This document shows positions 1 through 8,287 of a stretch of 22,548 bases of DNA, in pieces. A model generated the notes under the pieces. It was not told where the DNA came from, searched no databases, and saw only the letters and a program-made list of their open reading frames with translations. The translations under genes and the position numbers were made by a program. Within the stretch, counting starts at the first letter, position 1. Each line of letters opens with the position of its first letter. The stretch is from a virus, in IMG/VR virus record IMGVR_UViG_3300025736_005943, positions 1 through 22,548 of that record. One strand, written 5' to 3'.

Positions 1-906
1 CTATTTTATATTGTCAACAATCACAAACTCTTCACGAGCTACAATTGTAATATAACACTGGCAATTCGGATGAGATATGGGAACTGCTGAAGGTGGATAA
101 ACTCCAGCACCTAATCCATATTCATCATTCGCTTCATAAGCATCACATTCTCCTGTTGCACATTCTCCATATCCTGCTGACCGATGCCATTGTATCCCTT
201 TTACCCAAGATTTCTTGCTGGCATATTCTGCTGTTGCTTCCCTGTATGCTCTGGTAACATCTGTTCTGATTAGCCTATCCATGTTTTTGTATGCGGACTT
301 ATATCTACCTCTGCCCGGAGGGAATTCCTTATAAAACTCTTTCCAGTATTTTGTTCGCATATCTGCATCGGGAAGATAAAGGAAACCCCGAATGTTCTTC
401 ATTATATCACCAACATATAATCCATCCACATATCCTTTAGTAATCATCCTTCTGATTTCTTTATATGTAATATGATGCAGATCCCAAATCCTATCTGATA
501 AAGTAATTCCATCATATCCTTTAATCAGCTTGCCTAAAGCCCTTCTCCATACTTTATCAAAAACTTCGGCTTTCATTCCTATCTTAGCACCTGATTTTAA
601 AGCACCTTTAAATATAGATATGCTCGCCTTAGTATCAATTAAAGATGCACGAACACTTTTACTCATTAGCGATTGCGCTGATCTGGTCAATTTATTACTT
701 AGTACTACCAATTCTTTTTCTATTGATTTAAATAGTACTCCAAGATTATTAGTTTTGCTTCCATCATAAGTCAATATTATATTTTGAATTCTTCCGGTGG
801 TTCGAGTATAGTCAACACGATATTTCCTTAGCTCTACTGTCAGAGCTGAATTCTTATCTGCCTGACTTTTTATGATTGCTTTATTTATATTATCTATATA
901 ACTCAT
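1..906 (-). CDS. MuF/SPP1 gp7-like phage head morphogenesis protein
   Basis: A 301-residue protein complete in the window (TAG stop at 1-3). The C-terminal third has the arrangement of the MuF / SPP1 gp7 minor head family: a DxTRAYREA-like helix (RTDVTRAYREATAEYA), a WHRSAG strand, a cysteine pair (ECATGECD) and the closing HPNCQCYI motif (H279 to C284). Family members are minor capsid proteins that act at the portal during head assembly, and some are injected with DNA. Its place directly after the portal gene is the usual phage order and supports the call. The N-terminal 150 residues are lysine-rich and helical with no family I recognise. The start ATG at 906 follows a weak AGGA, so translation may be coupled to the genes upstream. 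No toxin domain is fused at the C-terminus, as in some MuF proteins. Confidence 0.85.
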   Translation of the reverse strand: MSYIDNINKAIIKSQADKNSALTVELRKYRVDYTRTTGRIQNIILTYDGSKTNNLGVLFKSIEKELVVLSNKLTRSAQSLMSKSVRASLIDTKASISIFKGALKSGAKIGMKAEVFDKVWRRALGKLIKGYDGITLSDRIWDLHHITYKEIRRMITKGYVDGLYVGDIMKNIRGFLYLPDADMRTKYWKEFYKEFPPGRGRYKSAYKNMDRLIRTDVTRAYREATAEYASKKSWVKGIQWHRSAGYGECATGECDAYEANDEYGLGAGVYPPSAVPISHPNCQCYITIVAREEFVIVDNIK

Positions 907-996
907 TTAATGGGGTCCTGTCCAATCTGAGTAATCCTCAACTGGATCTGGTATAAACCTTTTTTTATAAATAATCTCATTCTTCTTCCTCATCAT
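907..996 (-). CDS. possible small ORF between portal and MuF genes
   Basis: The portal and MuF genes are separated by about 70 bases with two competing short frames. One (907-996, 29 residues) starts inside the portal end with two ATG codons and ends in FIPDPVEDYSDWTGPH, directly abutting the MuF start; its tail composition looks protein-like. The other (903-980, 25 residues) overlaps the portal stop and the MuF start as ATGA junctions and has a GAGG seven bases upstream. I cannot decide between them, and neither resembles a family I know. Either could serve only to couple translation. Confidence 0.3.
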   Translation of the reverse strand: MMRKKNEIIYKKRFIPDPVEDYSDWTGPH

Positions 997-2494
997 CCTT
1001 GGCATCTTCATCATCAGCCATTGCTTTTTTTTGTTTCTCAATTTCAAGATCTTCTTCATCTTTTCTGAATTCCTCTTCAGGATCTTCTTCTGCTTCTTTT
1101 GCCATGAGATCCCGTTCCTGTTCATGGTCAAGATCCAGTCTCCCTTGAGCAGTAGTCTTTGACATCCACCCTGCATTAGTTTGAAGAACATAAGCTTTGG
1201 TTTCTTTCTCAATATCCCTGGTAACAAGATCGGGAAATGTAATACTGCATTCTGTAGATGTTGGCTCTGTTATCTTGATCTCTTTGATTGACTTATCAGG
1301 TTGTACTTCTCTTTCAGTATAGGTTTCTTTTTTAGGAATTTTGCCTTTAGCAATACCGTCCGCAATAACACGTTCAAACATCATCTTATAAGCTTCACCA
1401 AAAAAGTCCTGCCAGTCCTCAAACTCCATAACGGCCGGACCTTCTGCAGTCACGGTAGATGCATAGTTTGAATTGCTGGCATCACTAGAAATCATGAATT
1501 CAGGAAGCCCTGCTCCGGCTGCTATATTCAATAATAATGCTCTTCCATCATGCTGGACATCAGCGGCCTGGAGATTAGGGGATTTTAACTCATAATCTAC
1601 ATTCTTATTTACCGTATAAACAGATACATTTTTAGGAGCCCTCGCTAGAGGATTACCATCAGGACTCATCTTTCTGGACGTTTCATATTTGGTTGCTACA
1701 TTAGCAGCATTGGTTGGATTGCCGTTTACCTTTTTAATCAATGCAACAGTATTACGAATTTCATTTAATTTCATTCTATCAGTTAGCCACTTTTTATACA
1801 TCGCTAAGCTTTGCAACATAGGCTCATAATACGATCTACCCCGAAGGACATCACTGTCCACCAGTATCTTAATATGCTGAACTTCTTCTGCTTTTATATA
1901 ATCATTTTTATAATAGTATCCAAGTACTTCTTCAATATCTTCTGGATTAGTTTCTATACCATCACTAACTTTAGTATCGGTATTATCAAGCCGTTTTTCT
2001 GGATCAGTTACTAATGCTGGATTCATAAACCTGACTTTCAACATTGTCTCTTTATTATCACCTTCAAAATATCTAAGGAAGGTTTCTCCATCTCTCATTG
2101 ATCTTCGTACAATTTCTTTTGCTCTTAATGACATCTTATTTACTTTCCAGAATTCATCCCAATATTCTTTTACTGCTGGAACAGTACTCATTGGATCTAT
2201 TTTAAAACCATGCCCTGCGACATATTTCTCGAATAGCCTGATGATATTTCTGCCGTGTGAGTCTTTATAGTATGTCTTGATTGCCTGTTCTCTTAATGAT
2301 TCCTGATCAGTAGAATCAAGACCCTTTTCGCTATTACTACCTAATAATCTCCAGTCAGCTTCATCGGCTTCTGGAGTAACATAGTTATTACTTTCAGTTA
2401 CCGGCCTAATACTATTAAGATTATCAAGATCGGTCTGTGCTTCCTGAAGTCTAATTTTACCTTCAATTATTCGTGTTTTGGCTCTTTCAAACAT
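977..2494 (-). CDS. phage portal protein
   Basis: A 505-residue protein encoded between terminase and the MuF head protein, the standard place of the portal. Portal proteins form the dodecameric ring through which DNA enters and leaves the capsid. Features that fit: a central part typical of SPP1/HK97-type portals with RRSMRDGETFLRYFEG (about 130-145), FMNPALVTDPE, a DVLRGRSYYEPML segment (about 215-230) and a GLPEFMISSDASNSNYAS segment (about 335-350) before a long helical region. The N-terminus is a predicted coiled coil and the last 40 residues are almost all D/E/K. GAGAGG precedes the ATG at 2494. The upstream small gene and terminase are in the same transcript. Confidence 0.85.
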   Translation of the reverse strand: MFERAKTRIIEGKIRLQEAQTDLDNLNSIRPVTESNNYVTPEADEADWRLLGSNSEKGLDSTDQESLREQAIKTYYKDSHGRNIIRLFEKYVAGHGFKIDPMSTVPAVKEYWDEFWKVNKMSLRAKEIVRRSMRDGETFLRYFEGDNKETMLKVRFMNPALVTDPEKRLDNTDTKVSDGIETNPEDIEEVLGYYYKNDYIKAEEVQHIKILVDSDVLRGRSYYEPMLQSLAMYKKWLTDRMKLNEIRNTVALIKKVNGNPTNAANVATKYETSRKMSPDGNPLARAPKNVSVYTVNKNVDYELKSPNLQAADVQHDGRALLLNIAAGAGLPEFMISSDASNSNYASTVTAEGPAVMEFEDWQDFFGEAYKMMFERVIADGIAKGKIPKKETYTEREVQPDKSIKEIKITEPTSTECSITFPDLVTRDIEKETKAYVLQTNAGWMSKTTAQGRLDLDHEQERDLMAKEAEEDPEEEFRKDEEDLEIEKQKKAMADDEDAKDDEEEE

Positions 2495-2503
2495 ATATAC
2501 CTC

Positions 2504-2638
2504 TCATTTTATCATTATCGGCTTATCAAATAGTCCAATACTGTCAGGATACCTTATAAATACTAGATCTCCTGAACTATCACTATATATCCTATGTTTG
2601 GATACCATAACACTACATTGTGTCTTGTGAGCGTACAT
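2504..2638 (-). CDS. small ORF between terminase and portal
   Basis: A 44-residue frame whose ATG shares a base with the terminase TAA (TAATG), and whose stop lies just before the portal ribosome-binding site. It fills nearly the whole gap. It begins MYAHKTQCSVMVSK and ends FDKPIMIK; no family is recognised. The tight coupling at both ends supports expression, but no independent Shine-Dalgarno site is obvious. It includes ACAATGTAG, which resembles the phage operator half but has no promoter around it. Confidence 0.5.
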   Translation of the reverse strand: MYAHKTQCSVMVSKHRIYSDSSGDLVFIRYPDSIGLFDKPIMIK

Positions 2639-4134
2639 TATAGGAATATGTCAGTATCATCATCTGCCTCTCCATAATATTCTTCTTCAAATAGCGGAGG
2701 CTCATACAAACAGTATACACAACTATCACCCTGATCCGGAGATCTACCCATCCTTTTTTTAAACTCTTTCTTATCTTCTACTATAATTCTTCCATCACTT
2801 TTAATCAAATATTTCATACCGGTTAAATCTTCAATCAATTCAGGATCATTAGGTATGGAAAGAATATTACCTTCTTCGTATTGGCGTTCAAAGATTTCTC
2901 TGGAACACCACCACATTTCAGCTTTTAGATTTGCGAATTTCTGATCATCAAATGCCTTGTGAGCAGAATCAAGTCCTATTACTGGCTGACCTAATTCTGC
3001 CAATCTATCAAATACTCCTGCTCCTAATCCACAGGCATCTACCTGTATCATTTCATTTGGCTCAATTAGATTACGAACTATACCAACTGTCTGCATGGTA
3101 TTTTTCTTTCCCCAAATTTCTTGTGGTAGTAATTCTTTTCTTTCTTTAGTAGTTAATACGGTTTTATCAGTTCCCATTCTAGCTATATCCAAACCATGCC
3201 TTTTACTATAAGCATCATCTTCGGTATATTCTATTTTAGCATCAACAGCACTCATGACCCAAGAAAGAGGAAGAAGATTACTTTCTCCAGAAGTAGTAAA
3301 CTCTCCCAGGATTTTAGTTTCCCATAAATCAGGACGCTTTGTAGTCCACATCATTTTCTTATCTTTAATTGTGGCTTCTTCTACAATCTGTATTTTTTCC
3401 TCTAACTTTTTAGGCCATTCCCTACCTGTTTTAGATTTACCGTAATTATACAAATCTTTATTCATATGTAATTTAGATTCTGGGAAATGAGAAGGATTAA
3501 CGAATGGAGAATCAAAGGCAGATAAGCTTATACAATTCCATGAATTTAATTCTGATTCATGGTGCTGCCTGAATGGACATTGCTGGTCTGCTCCGTCTGT
3601 TGTTGATAATTCTAATACCCTAGAATTACCACCAGTAAGAGACCCTTCCACTGCATCATATAACCATCTTTCTAATCCCTTCGCTTCGTCTAAAATCCAT
3701 AGTATATTTGGAGAGTGGAATCCCTCCATCCTGAAAGGCTTATCAGTAGAGAACCCAATCATATACCAATCAGGCTCTATTCTTACTTGAACCATATCTG
3801 CACTTCCAGCTAAGTATCGGTTGTTTCTTGAGTAGATTTCCCCTATCTCTTTCCATAATAAATTTTTAACTTGATTTCCTGTTGGAGCAGTTGTGACTAC
3901 TACTGAAGGGAAATACAAATTCAAATATGTGACTGCTAATGCAGCAGCCGTTAATGTTTTACTAATTCCATGACATGCTTTTACAGAAGTCCTTTGATTG
4001 TTCATAACAGAATCACATATAAGTCTCATACCTGACCACGTTTTTAATCCACAATAATCTTCTATAAACGCAGACCAATCTTGCCTATAATGATCGACAA
4101 ATTCAACTTCATCAAGGGCTTCGCTACTTCCCAT
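2638..4134 (-). CDS. terL: terminase large subunit (ATPase-nuclease)
   Basis: The DNA-packaging motor, 498 residues. The ATPase half has a Walker A variant ACHGISKT (53-60, K59-T60), an adenine-binding-like TTAPTGNQVKN, Walker B ILWILDEA (D149-E150) and a coupling motif LELSTTDG (174-181). The nuclease half carries HGLDIARMGTDKTVL (D316) and the late acidic pair DQGD (D467, D470), matching the RNase H-like fold of TerL. It cuts concatemeric DNA and drives it into proheads. The start overlaps the preceding small-terminase gene by 11 bases and its stop overlaps the 44-residue ORF. Length and motifs are normal and no damage is visible. Confidence 0.95.
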   Translation of the reverse strand: MGSSEALDEVEFVDHYRQDWSAFIEDYCGLKTWSGMRLICDSVMNNQRTSVKACHGISKTLTAAALAVTYLNLYFPSVVVTTAPTGNQVKNLLWKEIGEIYSRNNRYLAGSADMVQVRIEPDWYMIGFSTDKPFRMEGFHSPNILWILDEAKGLERWLYDAVEGSLTGGNSRVLELSTTDGADQQCPFRQHHESELNSWNCISLSAFDSPFVNPSHFPESKLHMNKDLYNYGKSKTGREWPKKLEEKIQIVEEATIKDKKMMWTTKRPDLWETKILGEFTTSGESNLLPLSWVMSAVDAKIEYTEDDAYSKRHGLDIARMGTDKTVLTTKERKELLPQEIWGKKNTMQTVGIVRNLIEPNEMIQVDACGLGAGVFDRLAELGQPVIGLDSAHKAFDDQKFANLKAEMWWCSREIFERQYEEGNILSIPNDPELIEDLTGMKYLIKSDGRIIVEDKKEFKKRMGRSPDQGDSCVYCLYEPPLFEEEYYGEADDDTDIFL

Positions 4135-4627
4135 TATTCATCCGTTCTCTGTATTTATCTGCAATACTTTTCATATTAATATCAGCAGTAATATTTGCAT
4201 TTATTTTCTGTCCATATAATTCTCTATCCTGCATTTCCAAGAACCACTTAGAGGCTTTCCAATCGTCCTTTGCTGCATCTGTAATAATACGTTGATGCTT
4301 AATTATAGCTTTGGCCTTGCCTGCATCTATCAGTCCAGCAACGCATAGATATTTTTTATCTGCTTCCTTCAGTTTTCCAAAGGTTTTTTTCTTATTCTGT
4401 ATATCTTTTTTTAATGCTCTACCCTTTTTTGCCCAAGAATCCCATGTCGTTTTTGGTATACCCATGCTTTGAAATACATATTTCTGGAACTGACCTTCAT
4501 ACAAAAGCACCTTTATTAAAGCTAACATCTCCCAAGTAAGAGAAGTCATTCTACCGGGACCCTCTGCTGTTTCGGATTTCAGAGCTTCTATATAATTTTT
4601 AATATCTGACTTCTGCTTCTTAGTCAT
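4124..4627 (-). CDS. terminase small subunit-like protein
   Basis: A 167-residue basic protein just upstream of and overlapping the large terminase. The middle part looks like a helix-turn-helix recognition segment (FQSMGIPKTTWDSWAKKGRAL, about 52-72), and the C-terminal part is a charged helical region (KHQRIITDAAKDDWKASKWFLEM) of the sort used for oligomerisation. Small terminases recognise the packaging start site and recruit TerL. The call rests mainly on position plus the helix-turn-helix pattern, since the family is poorly conserved. The gene begins at the last base of the ParB-like gene's stop region (ATG at 4627), again translationally coupled. Confidence 0.75.
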   Translation of the reverse strand: MTKKQKSDIKNYIEALKSETAEGPGRMTSLTWEMLALIKVLLYEGQFQKYVFQSMGIPKTTWDSWAKKGRALKKDIQNKKKTFGKLKEADKKYLCVAGLIDAGKAKAIIKHQRIITDAAKDDWKASKWFLEMQDRELYGQKINANITADINMKSIADKYRERMNNGK

Positions 4628-5142
4628 TATGCCCTCGTGAAAACAGTTTCTTTAGAATACTTCCTTTCGTTAACTATATATTCTAAAAAATCTTCCCGTT
4701 CAAATCCTGACAATCTCCAAATTTCTTCTTTCTTCATTCCTAATTGCTCTGCTATTTCATTGATAGGAATTTCCTTTTTTAATAACGATTTAACAATCGT
4801 TTCCATAGGTCCTAATAAGTGTGTCCCCCTGGCTCGATTATGAGTGATAGTACCATAGATATCATCTTTTTCTTCTGCATGGCTCACTATAACAATCGGC
4901 ACTTTACCTCCTGTCTTTGTTTTTAAAGGTTCTTGTCCAGAAATTAGCCACCTATGAAATCCATCTATAATTGTCATATCAGGCCGAACCACTATAGGTT
5001 GTGTCCACCCATTATTTATAATCGATTGTTTCAGCAACTCAAGATTACTTTTCAATACCTTATTTGGATTATAATCATTAGCTTTCAATTTATCATGATC
5101 GACTAATGTAACATTCATTATTGGTTTTAATATATCATTCAT
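4627..5142 (-). CDS. ParB-like nuclease-fold protein (IbrB-like)
   Basis: 171 residues with a ParB/sulfiredoxin fold. Residues 11-110 hold box I (LKANDYNPNKV), box II (IDGFHRW, D60 to W65; compare the GEHR motif of ParB) and a third box GTITHNRARG (97-106). A helix-turn-helix-like stretch follows (INEIAEQLGMKKEEIWRL, 127-144). It overlaps the upstream PAPS-reductase-like gene by 8 bases and touches the small terminase gene. A ParB-like protein paired with a PAPS-reductase-like PP-loop protein is the arrangement known from E. coli IbrB/IbrA, phage-linked regulators of eib genes. Whether this one cuts, binds or switches DNA is unknown. Confidence 0.75.
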   Translation of the reverse strand: MNDILKPIMNVTLVDHDKLKANDYNPNKVLKSNLELLKQSIINNGWTQPIVVRPDMTIIDGFHRWLISGQEPLKTKTGGKVPIVIVSHAEEKDDIYGTITHNRARGTHLLGPMETIVKSLLKKEIPINEIAEQLGMKKEEIWRLSGFEREDFLEYIVNERKYSKETVFTRA

Positions 5143-6280
5143 TTCTTAACCCTTTAAAATCTAGTTTCCCTGATTTATTTTTATATCCTTTTGATAAATG
5201 AGAATATAATGCTCTTCGTATCCTTCCTTTAGGATCTCCAGCCGTTAACTGATCTCTCATAGTTTCCCAACCCTTCTTGGTCATATCATCACCATATTTA
5301 AATAGGAATGATTTGACTTCATGGTAAGTTGAAGATTTAGGATTAATTAACTTGAATTTTGGTAATAGTTTAAATACTTGATCTTTCAATTCAGCAAGAG
5401 TTTCTGACTTTCCTTCTTTTTCTTTTCTTGTTGAACTTGATCTTCTAAACATAGCACTATCCCAATACATCATTGCCAGATATGCATTGGGTTCTCTAAG
5501 TACAATTTTCTCAAATAAATCAGGATAGAATTCCATCATTCTTACAAGTGATTGAACTGAATCTATAGTAAAGAATTGTGATATTCTTAATCTGTTTATA
5601 GGAATATTAAGTTTCCACATATATGTATAAACTATCGGAAATTTTATTTTCCTATCTAGCATGAAAAGCCAGACATCATTTAGCGTCCAGTCAATTATAG
5701 GATAATAAAAATTTCTGGAACTTGTATTTAATTTATCTTGCTTCATTTGGCTCATAGCTGTTAACCGTTGAAAACTTTCTCTAGCTCTCAATCCTATTAC
5801 TTGTGGACCATCATTTATCCTTAACATGAATTCCTGATAGAAATCTCCTGGTTTAAATTTATCATGATTCGTAATTGCAAATTTAGGTATTGGCCTTATC
5901 CAAACATCCTTCTTTCTGGGGTCCCAACAAATCATGCTCTCATCATTATATAACATATTAAGACAATTATAATGCCGAATAGGTAAACAGAGCCAATAAA
6001 ATCTTGCACCTATATTTAAGAATATTTTTCTATACATTCTTACTACTTCTTCTACATCTGGATATATTGCTTCTTCATCAATGAATATTACTCTGCTTTT
6101 AGTAACATCAATTTCATTTGATTCGTGTAATTCCAGGATCAAATACACTACTGCTAATGAATCTTTACCACCGGAAAATGATATATATACATATTTATTA
6201 TTTTTATATAACTTAATCAGTCTTTGTTTGGCTGCATAAACTACATCATGTTTCCCGTAAACCTTAATTAATCTCTGCAT
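5135..6280 (-). CDS. PAPS-reductase-like PP-loop protein (IbrA/DUF3440-like)
   Basis: A 381-residue adenine-nucleotide alpha-hydrolase. The PP-loop SGGKDS is at 36-41. FIDEEAIYPDVEEVV follows the second strand, and the substrate-loop motif GLRARES (163-169) and PIIDWTLNDVW are those of the PAPS reductase / DUF3440 group. The catalytic C-terminal ECGLH of true sulfite-forming reductases is absent, so an AMP- or sulfur-transfer-type role is more likely than sulfate assimilation. I chose the ATG at 6280, which follows AAAGGAAT at good spacing, over the ATG at 6322 that overlaps the upstream gene. ParB-like genes flank it on both sides. Known relatives are IbrA (regulatory) and DndC (DNA phosphorothioation); which role applies here is not known. 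Confidence 0.8.
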   Translation of the reverse strand: MQRLIKVYGKHDVVYAAKQRLIKLYKNNKYVYISFSGGKDSLAVVYLILELHESNEIDVTKSRVIFIDEEAIYPDVEEVVRMYRKIFLNIGARFYWLCLPIRHYNCLNMLYNDESMICWDPRKKDVWIRPIPKFAITNHDKFKPGDFYQEFMLRINDGPQVIGLRARESFQRLTAMSQMKQDKLNTSSRNFYYPIIDWTLNDVWLFMLDRKIKFPIVYTYMWKLNIPINRLRISQFFTIDSVQSLVRMMEFYPDLFEKIVLREPNAYLAMMYWDSAMFRRSSSTRKEKEGKSETLAELKDQVFKLLPKFKLINPKSSTYHEVKSFLFKYGDDMTKKGWETMRDQLTAGDPKGRIRRALYSHLSKGYKNKSGKLDFKGLRNE

Positions 6281-6285
6281 ATTTA

Positions 6286-6849
6286 TTATTCCTTTTTGAA
6301 CTTTCCACCACAATAAGGACATTCAATTTCATCATCAAAAAATTCTACATCAACTTTTTCTTTTGTTTCCCCTCCTTCAAAGAAATCCTTTTCTTCAGGG
6401 ACATAAGCTGTTTCATATATCTTTTCATTCTCTTCAAAAAATTTTTGATCTTCTTTATCATTTAGCATTATTACTTTAAGAAGTTCAGCATCATATCCAG
6501 GTATATCATATCCACCTATGGACATAATCAATTCTTTCATAGCATCTTGATCATCATGACCCATGCTTTGTATTTTGTTATCTGCCAGTAATAACTTTTT
6601 TTTATCTTTTATAGAAAGCCCTGTATACCTGATAATATCACAAGTTTTTGTTCCTGAATCTTTCAAGGCAAGCCACAAACCGTGGCCTGCCAAAATGACA
6701 TTATCCTCATCAACTATAATTGGTCGATACTGTTTGAACAATTTTATGCTTCTCCCAATTTCTTTTAATTGTTCTTCACTATGAACTCTTGGATTATTTG
6801 GATGAGGTTTTAATGTCGATATAGATGCTTTTGCTTTTTTCGTTTCCAT
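6286..6849 (-). CDS. second ParB-like protein with C-terminal zinc-knuckle motif
   Basis: 187 residues. The N-terminus matches the ParB-like domain that often leads phage DNA methylases: LKPHPNNPRVHSEEQL (13-28), IGRSIKLFKQYRPIIVDED, AGHGLWLAL (54-62) and LLLADNKI. The methylase half is missing. Instead an acidic linker leads to CPYCGGKF (C177, C180), half of a zinc ribbon. It lies between a symporter gene (8 bases upstream) and the PP-loop gene, and differs clearly in sequence from the ParB-like protein at 4627-5142. The canonical GxxR arginine after AGHG is replaced by W, so nuclease or CTPase activity may be altered. The ATG at 6849 follows TAGGAT at about the usual distance. Confidence 0.75.
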   Translation of the reverse strand: METKKAKASISTLKPHPNNPRVHSEEQLKEIGRSIKLFKQYRPIIVDEDNVILAGHGLWLALKDSGTKTCDIIRYTGLSIKDKKKLLLADNKIQSMGHDDQDAMKELIMSIGGYDIPGYDAELLKVIMLNDKEDQKFFEENEKIYETAYVPEEKDFFEGGETKEKVDVEFFDDEIECPYCGGKFKKE

Positions 6850-6857
6850 ATTAAATC

Positions 6858-8261
6858 CTATACTTTATTTCTCCTCATACTACTCCATGTATAAGAAATT
6901 ATTCCAGAAAGTAATACAGTCATTAGATTCCCAAGTAATGCTATTTGCCAATTACCAATCAATTTACCAATAACAAAAACAGGTAATCCAATTACAAGAC
7001 TAGCTGATATACCCCAAAATACACTTTCTCCATATAGCTTTTTACCGAAGATAGTTATTAATGTTGGTAGTAATGTAGCTGCCCTTAGTGTCCCATAGAA
7101 TAAGAACAAATGAAGAATTTTTAATCCAGGTATGTTTGCTATCCCTATTCCTAGGATTGCTAATGCTATCATTGCTACTCTTGATACAGTTAGACTTGTT
7201 GATAATTTCCCTTTAATTCGTTTTGCAAAATCTACATTCACAAGACTTGCTACTGCACTAAGATTAGAATCCAGTGTTGATGCTAATCCAGAAATTATTA
7301 ATATAATAACTAATGGAACGATCACTGGAGGCAGATATTTTTGTAAAACCACTATATTGATTAACTGTGGATCTATCCCTGTTATCCCATCTGCAGCACC
7401 AATGAAACCCAGAAGTGCAAACAGTAATGGAACTATTCCGAATACCAATCCACCTACTATAAATGCTCTCTTTACTCTATCCTGTTTTATTGAAAAAGTT
7501 CTTTGCCAGCATGTTTGATCACCAAATGGTCCTGCTAATAATCCAACAGTATTAATAATTCCAAATGTAAGCATGATTTGGATTCCTTCAGGACTGAAGA
7601 ATTTGGTAGTTCCATTTAAACCACTAAGCCCCTGGATAACTTTTGGAAATCCTCCGGCATTATGAACTACAAAAGGAACTGCAATTATACCGACCAGTAA
7701 AATAAAACCCATCTGTAGAAAATCTGTTACTACTGATGCTTTCATACCTGAAATAAGACTATAAGATAATGCTATTACTGCTAAGATAACAGTCATTAAA
7801 AAAAAGTTTGTTCCTGTTAACGATCCTATTATAGCAGCACCAGCAAGTAGTTGAACTGCAAAGCTACATATCTGTAAAACTGTAAACTGTATTAAATAAA
7901 CAGTATGAGCTTTCTCACCATATTCACTAAACATTACTTCTGGCAATGTGAATCCATTTGGAAATCTGTTTCTAATCTTTACTGATGCAATCCCAAAAAA
8001 TATAAGGCAAAGAACATTTGGTATAAAGAACCATGCAAATCCGACTAATCCTTGTTGATATGCTTTTTGTGCTGCAACAAATAAAGCCGGAGCCCAAATC
8101 CACGTTGCTGCAATCGAAAATGATGCAACCAGTGTTTTAACATTTCGATTTGCTACTATAAATCCCTCAAAGCCTTTACTTCTCTTTCCTAAAAATATAG
8201 ATATTACTATCATAATAAGACCGTAAATACCTAATAACCCCAATACCGCTCCTGCATTCAT
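6858..8261 (-). CDS. sodium:solute symporter (SSS family), copy 1
   Basis: A 467-residue integral membrane protein with about 13 hydrophobic segments, the normal size and topology of the SSS (LeuT-fold) family. It begins with the family-typical first helix followed by FLGKRSKGFEGFIVANR, then GFTLPEVM, GPFGDQTCWQRTF and the helix with SGLASTLDSNLSAV, where sodium ligands sit in this family. The substrate cannot be read from sequence; the DQxxWQR element is also seen in some urea- and organic-solute-type SSS proteins. The start at 8261 follows AGGAG with 8-base spacing; a longer frame to 8399 overlaps the previous gene and is not used. The gene ends 8 bases before a phage ParB-like gene, so the transporter is in the packaging transcript. 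It is a clear paralogue of the gene just upstream. Confidence 0.9.
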   Translation of the reverse strand: MNAGAVLGLLGIYGLIMIVISIFLGKRSKGFEGFIVANRNVKTLVASFSIAATWIWAPALFVAAQKAYQQGLVGFAWFFIPNVLCLIFFGIASVKIRNRFPNGFTLPEVMFSEYGEKAHTVYLIQFTVLQICSFAVQLLAGAAIIGSLTGTNFFLMTVILAVIALSYSLISGMKASVVTDFLQMGFILLVGIIAVPFVVHNAGGFPKVIQGLSGLNGTTKFFSPEGIQIMLTFGIINTVGLLAGPFGDQTCWQRTFSIKQDRVKRAFIVGGLVFGIVPLLFALLGFIGAADGITGIDPQLINIVVLQKYLPPVIVPLVIILIISGLASTLDSNLSAVASLVNVDFAKRIKGKLSTSLTVSRVAMIALAILGIGIANIPGLKILHLFLFYGTLRAATLLPTLITIFGKKLYGESVFWGISASLVIGLPVFVIGKLIGNWQIALLGNLMTVLLSGIISYTWSSMRRNKV

Positions 8262-8287
8262 AATATTTTCTCCTAAATATAATTTTA

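Noticed and set aside
2611-2620. Operator-like CACTACATTG in the terminase-portal junction
   Set aside because: Matches only half of the operator and no -35 box is found 16-17 bases upstream of a -10; it is inside a small ORF and probably chance.
5135-6849. DNA phosphorothioation (Dnd/Ssp) gene cluster
   Set aside because: Only a PP-loop protein and ParB-like proteins are seen. No DndA, DndD or DndE-type genes are nearby, so I do not call it Dnd.
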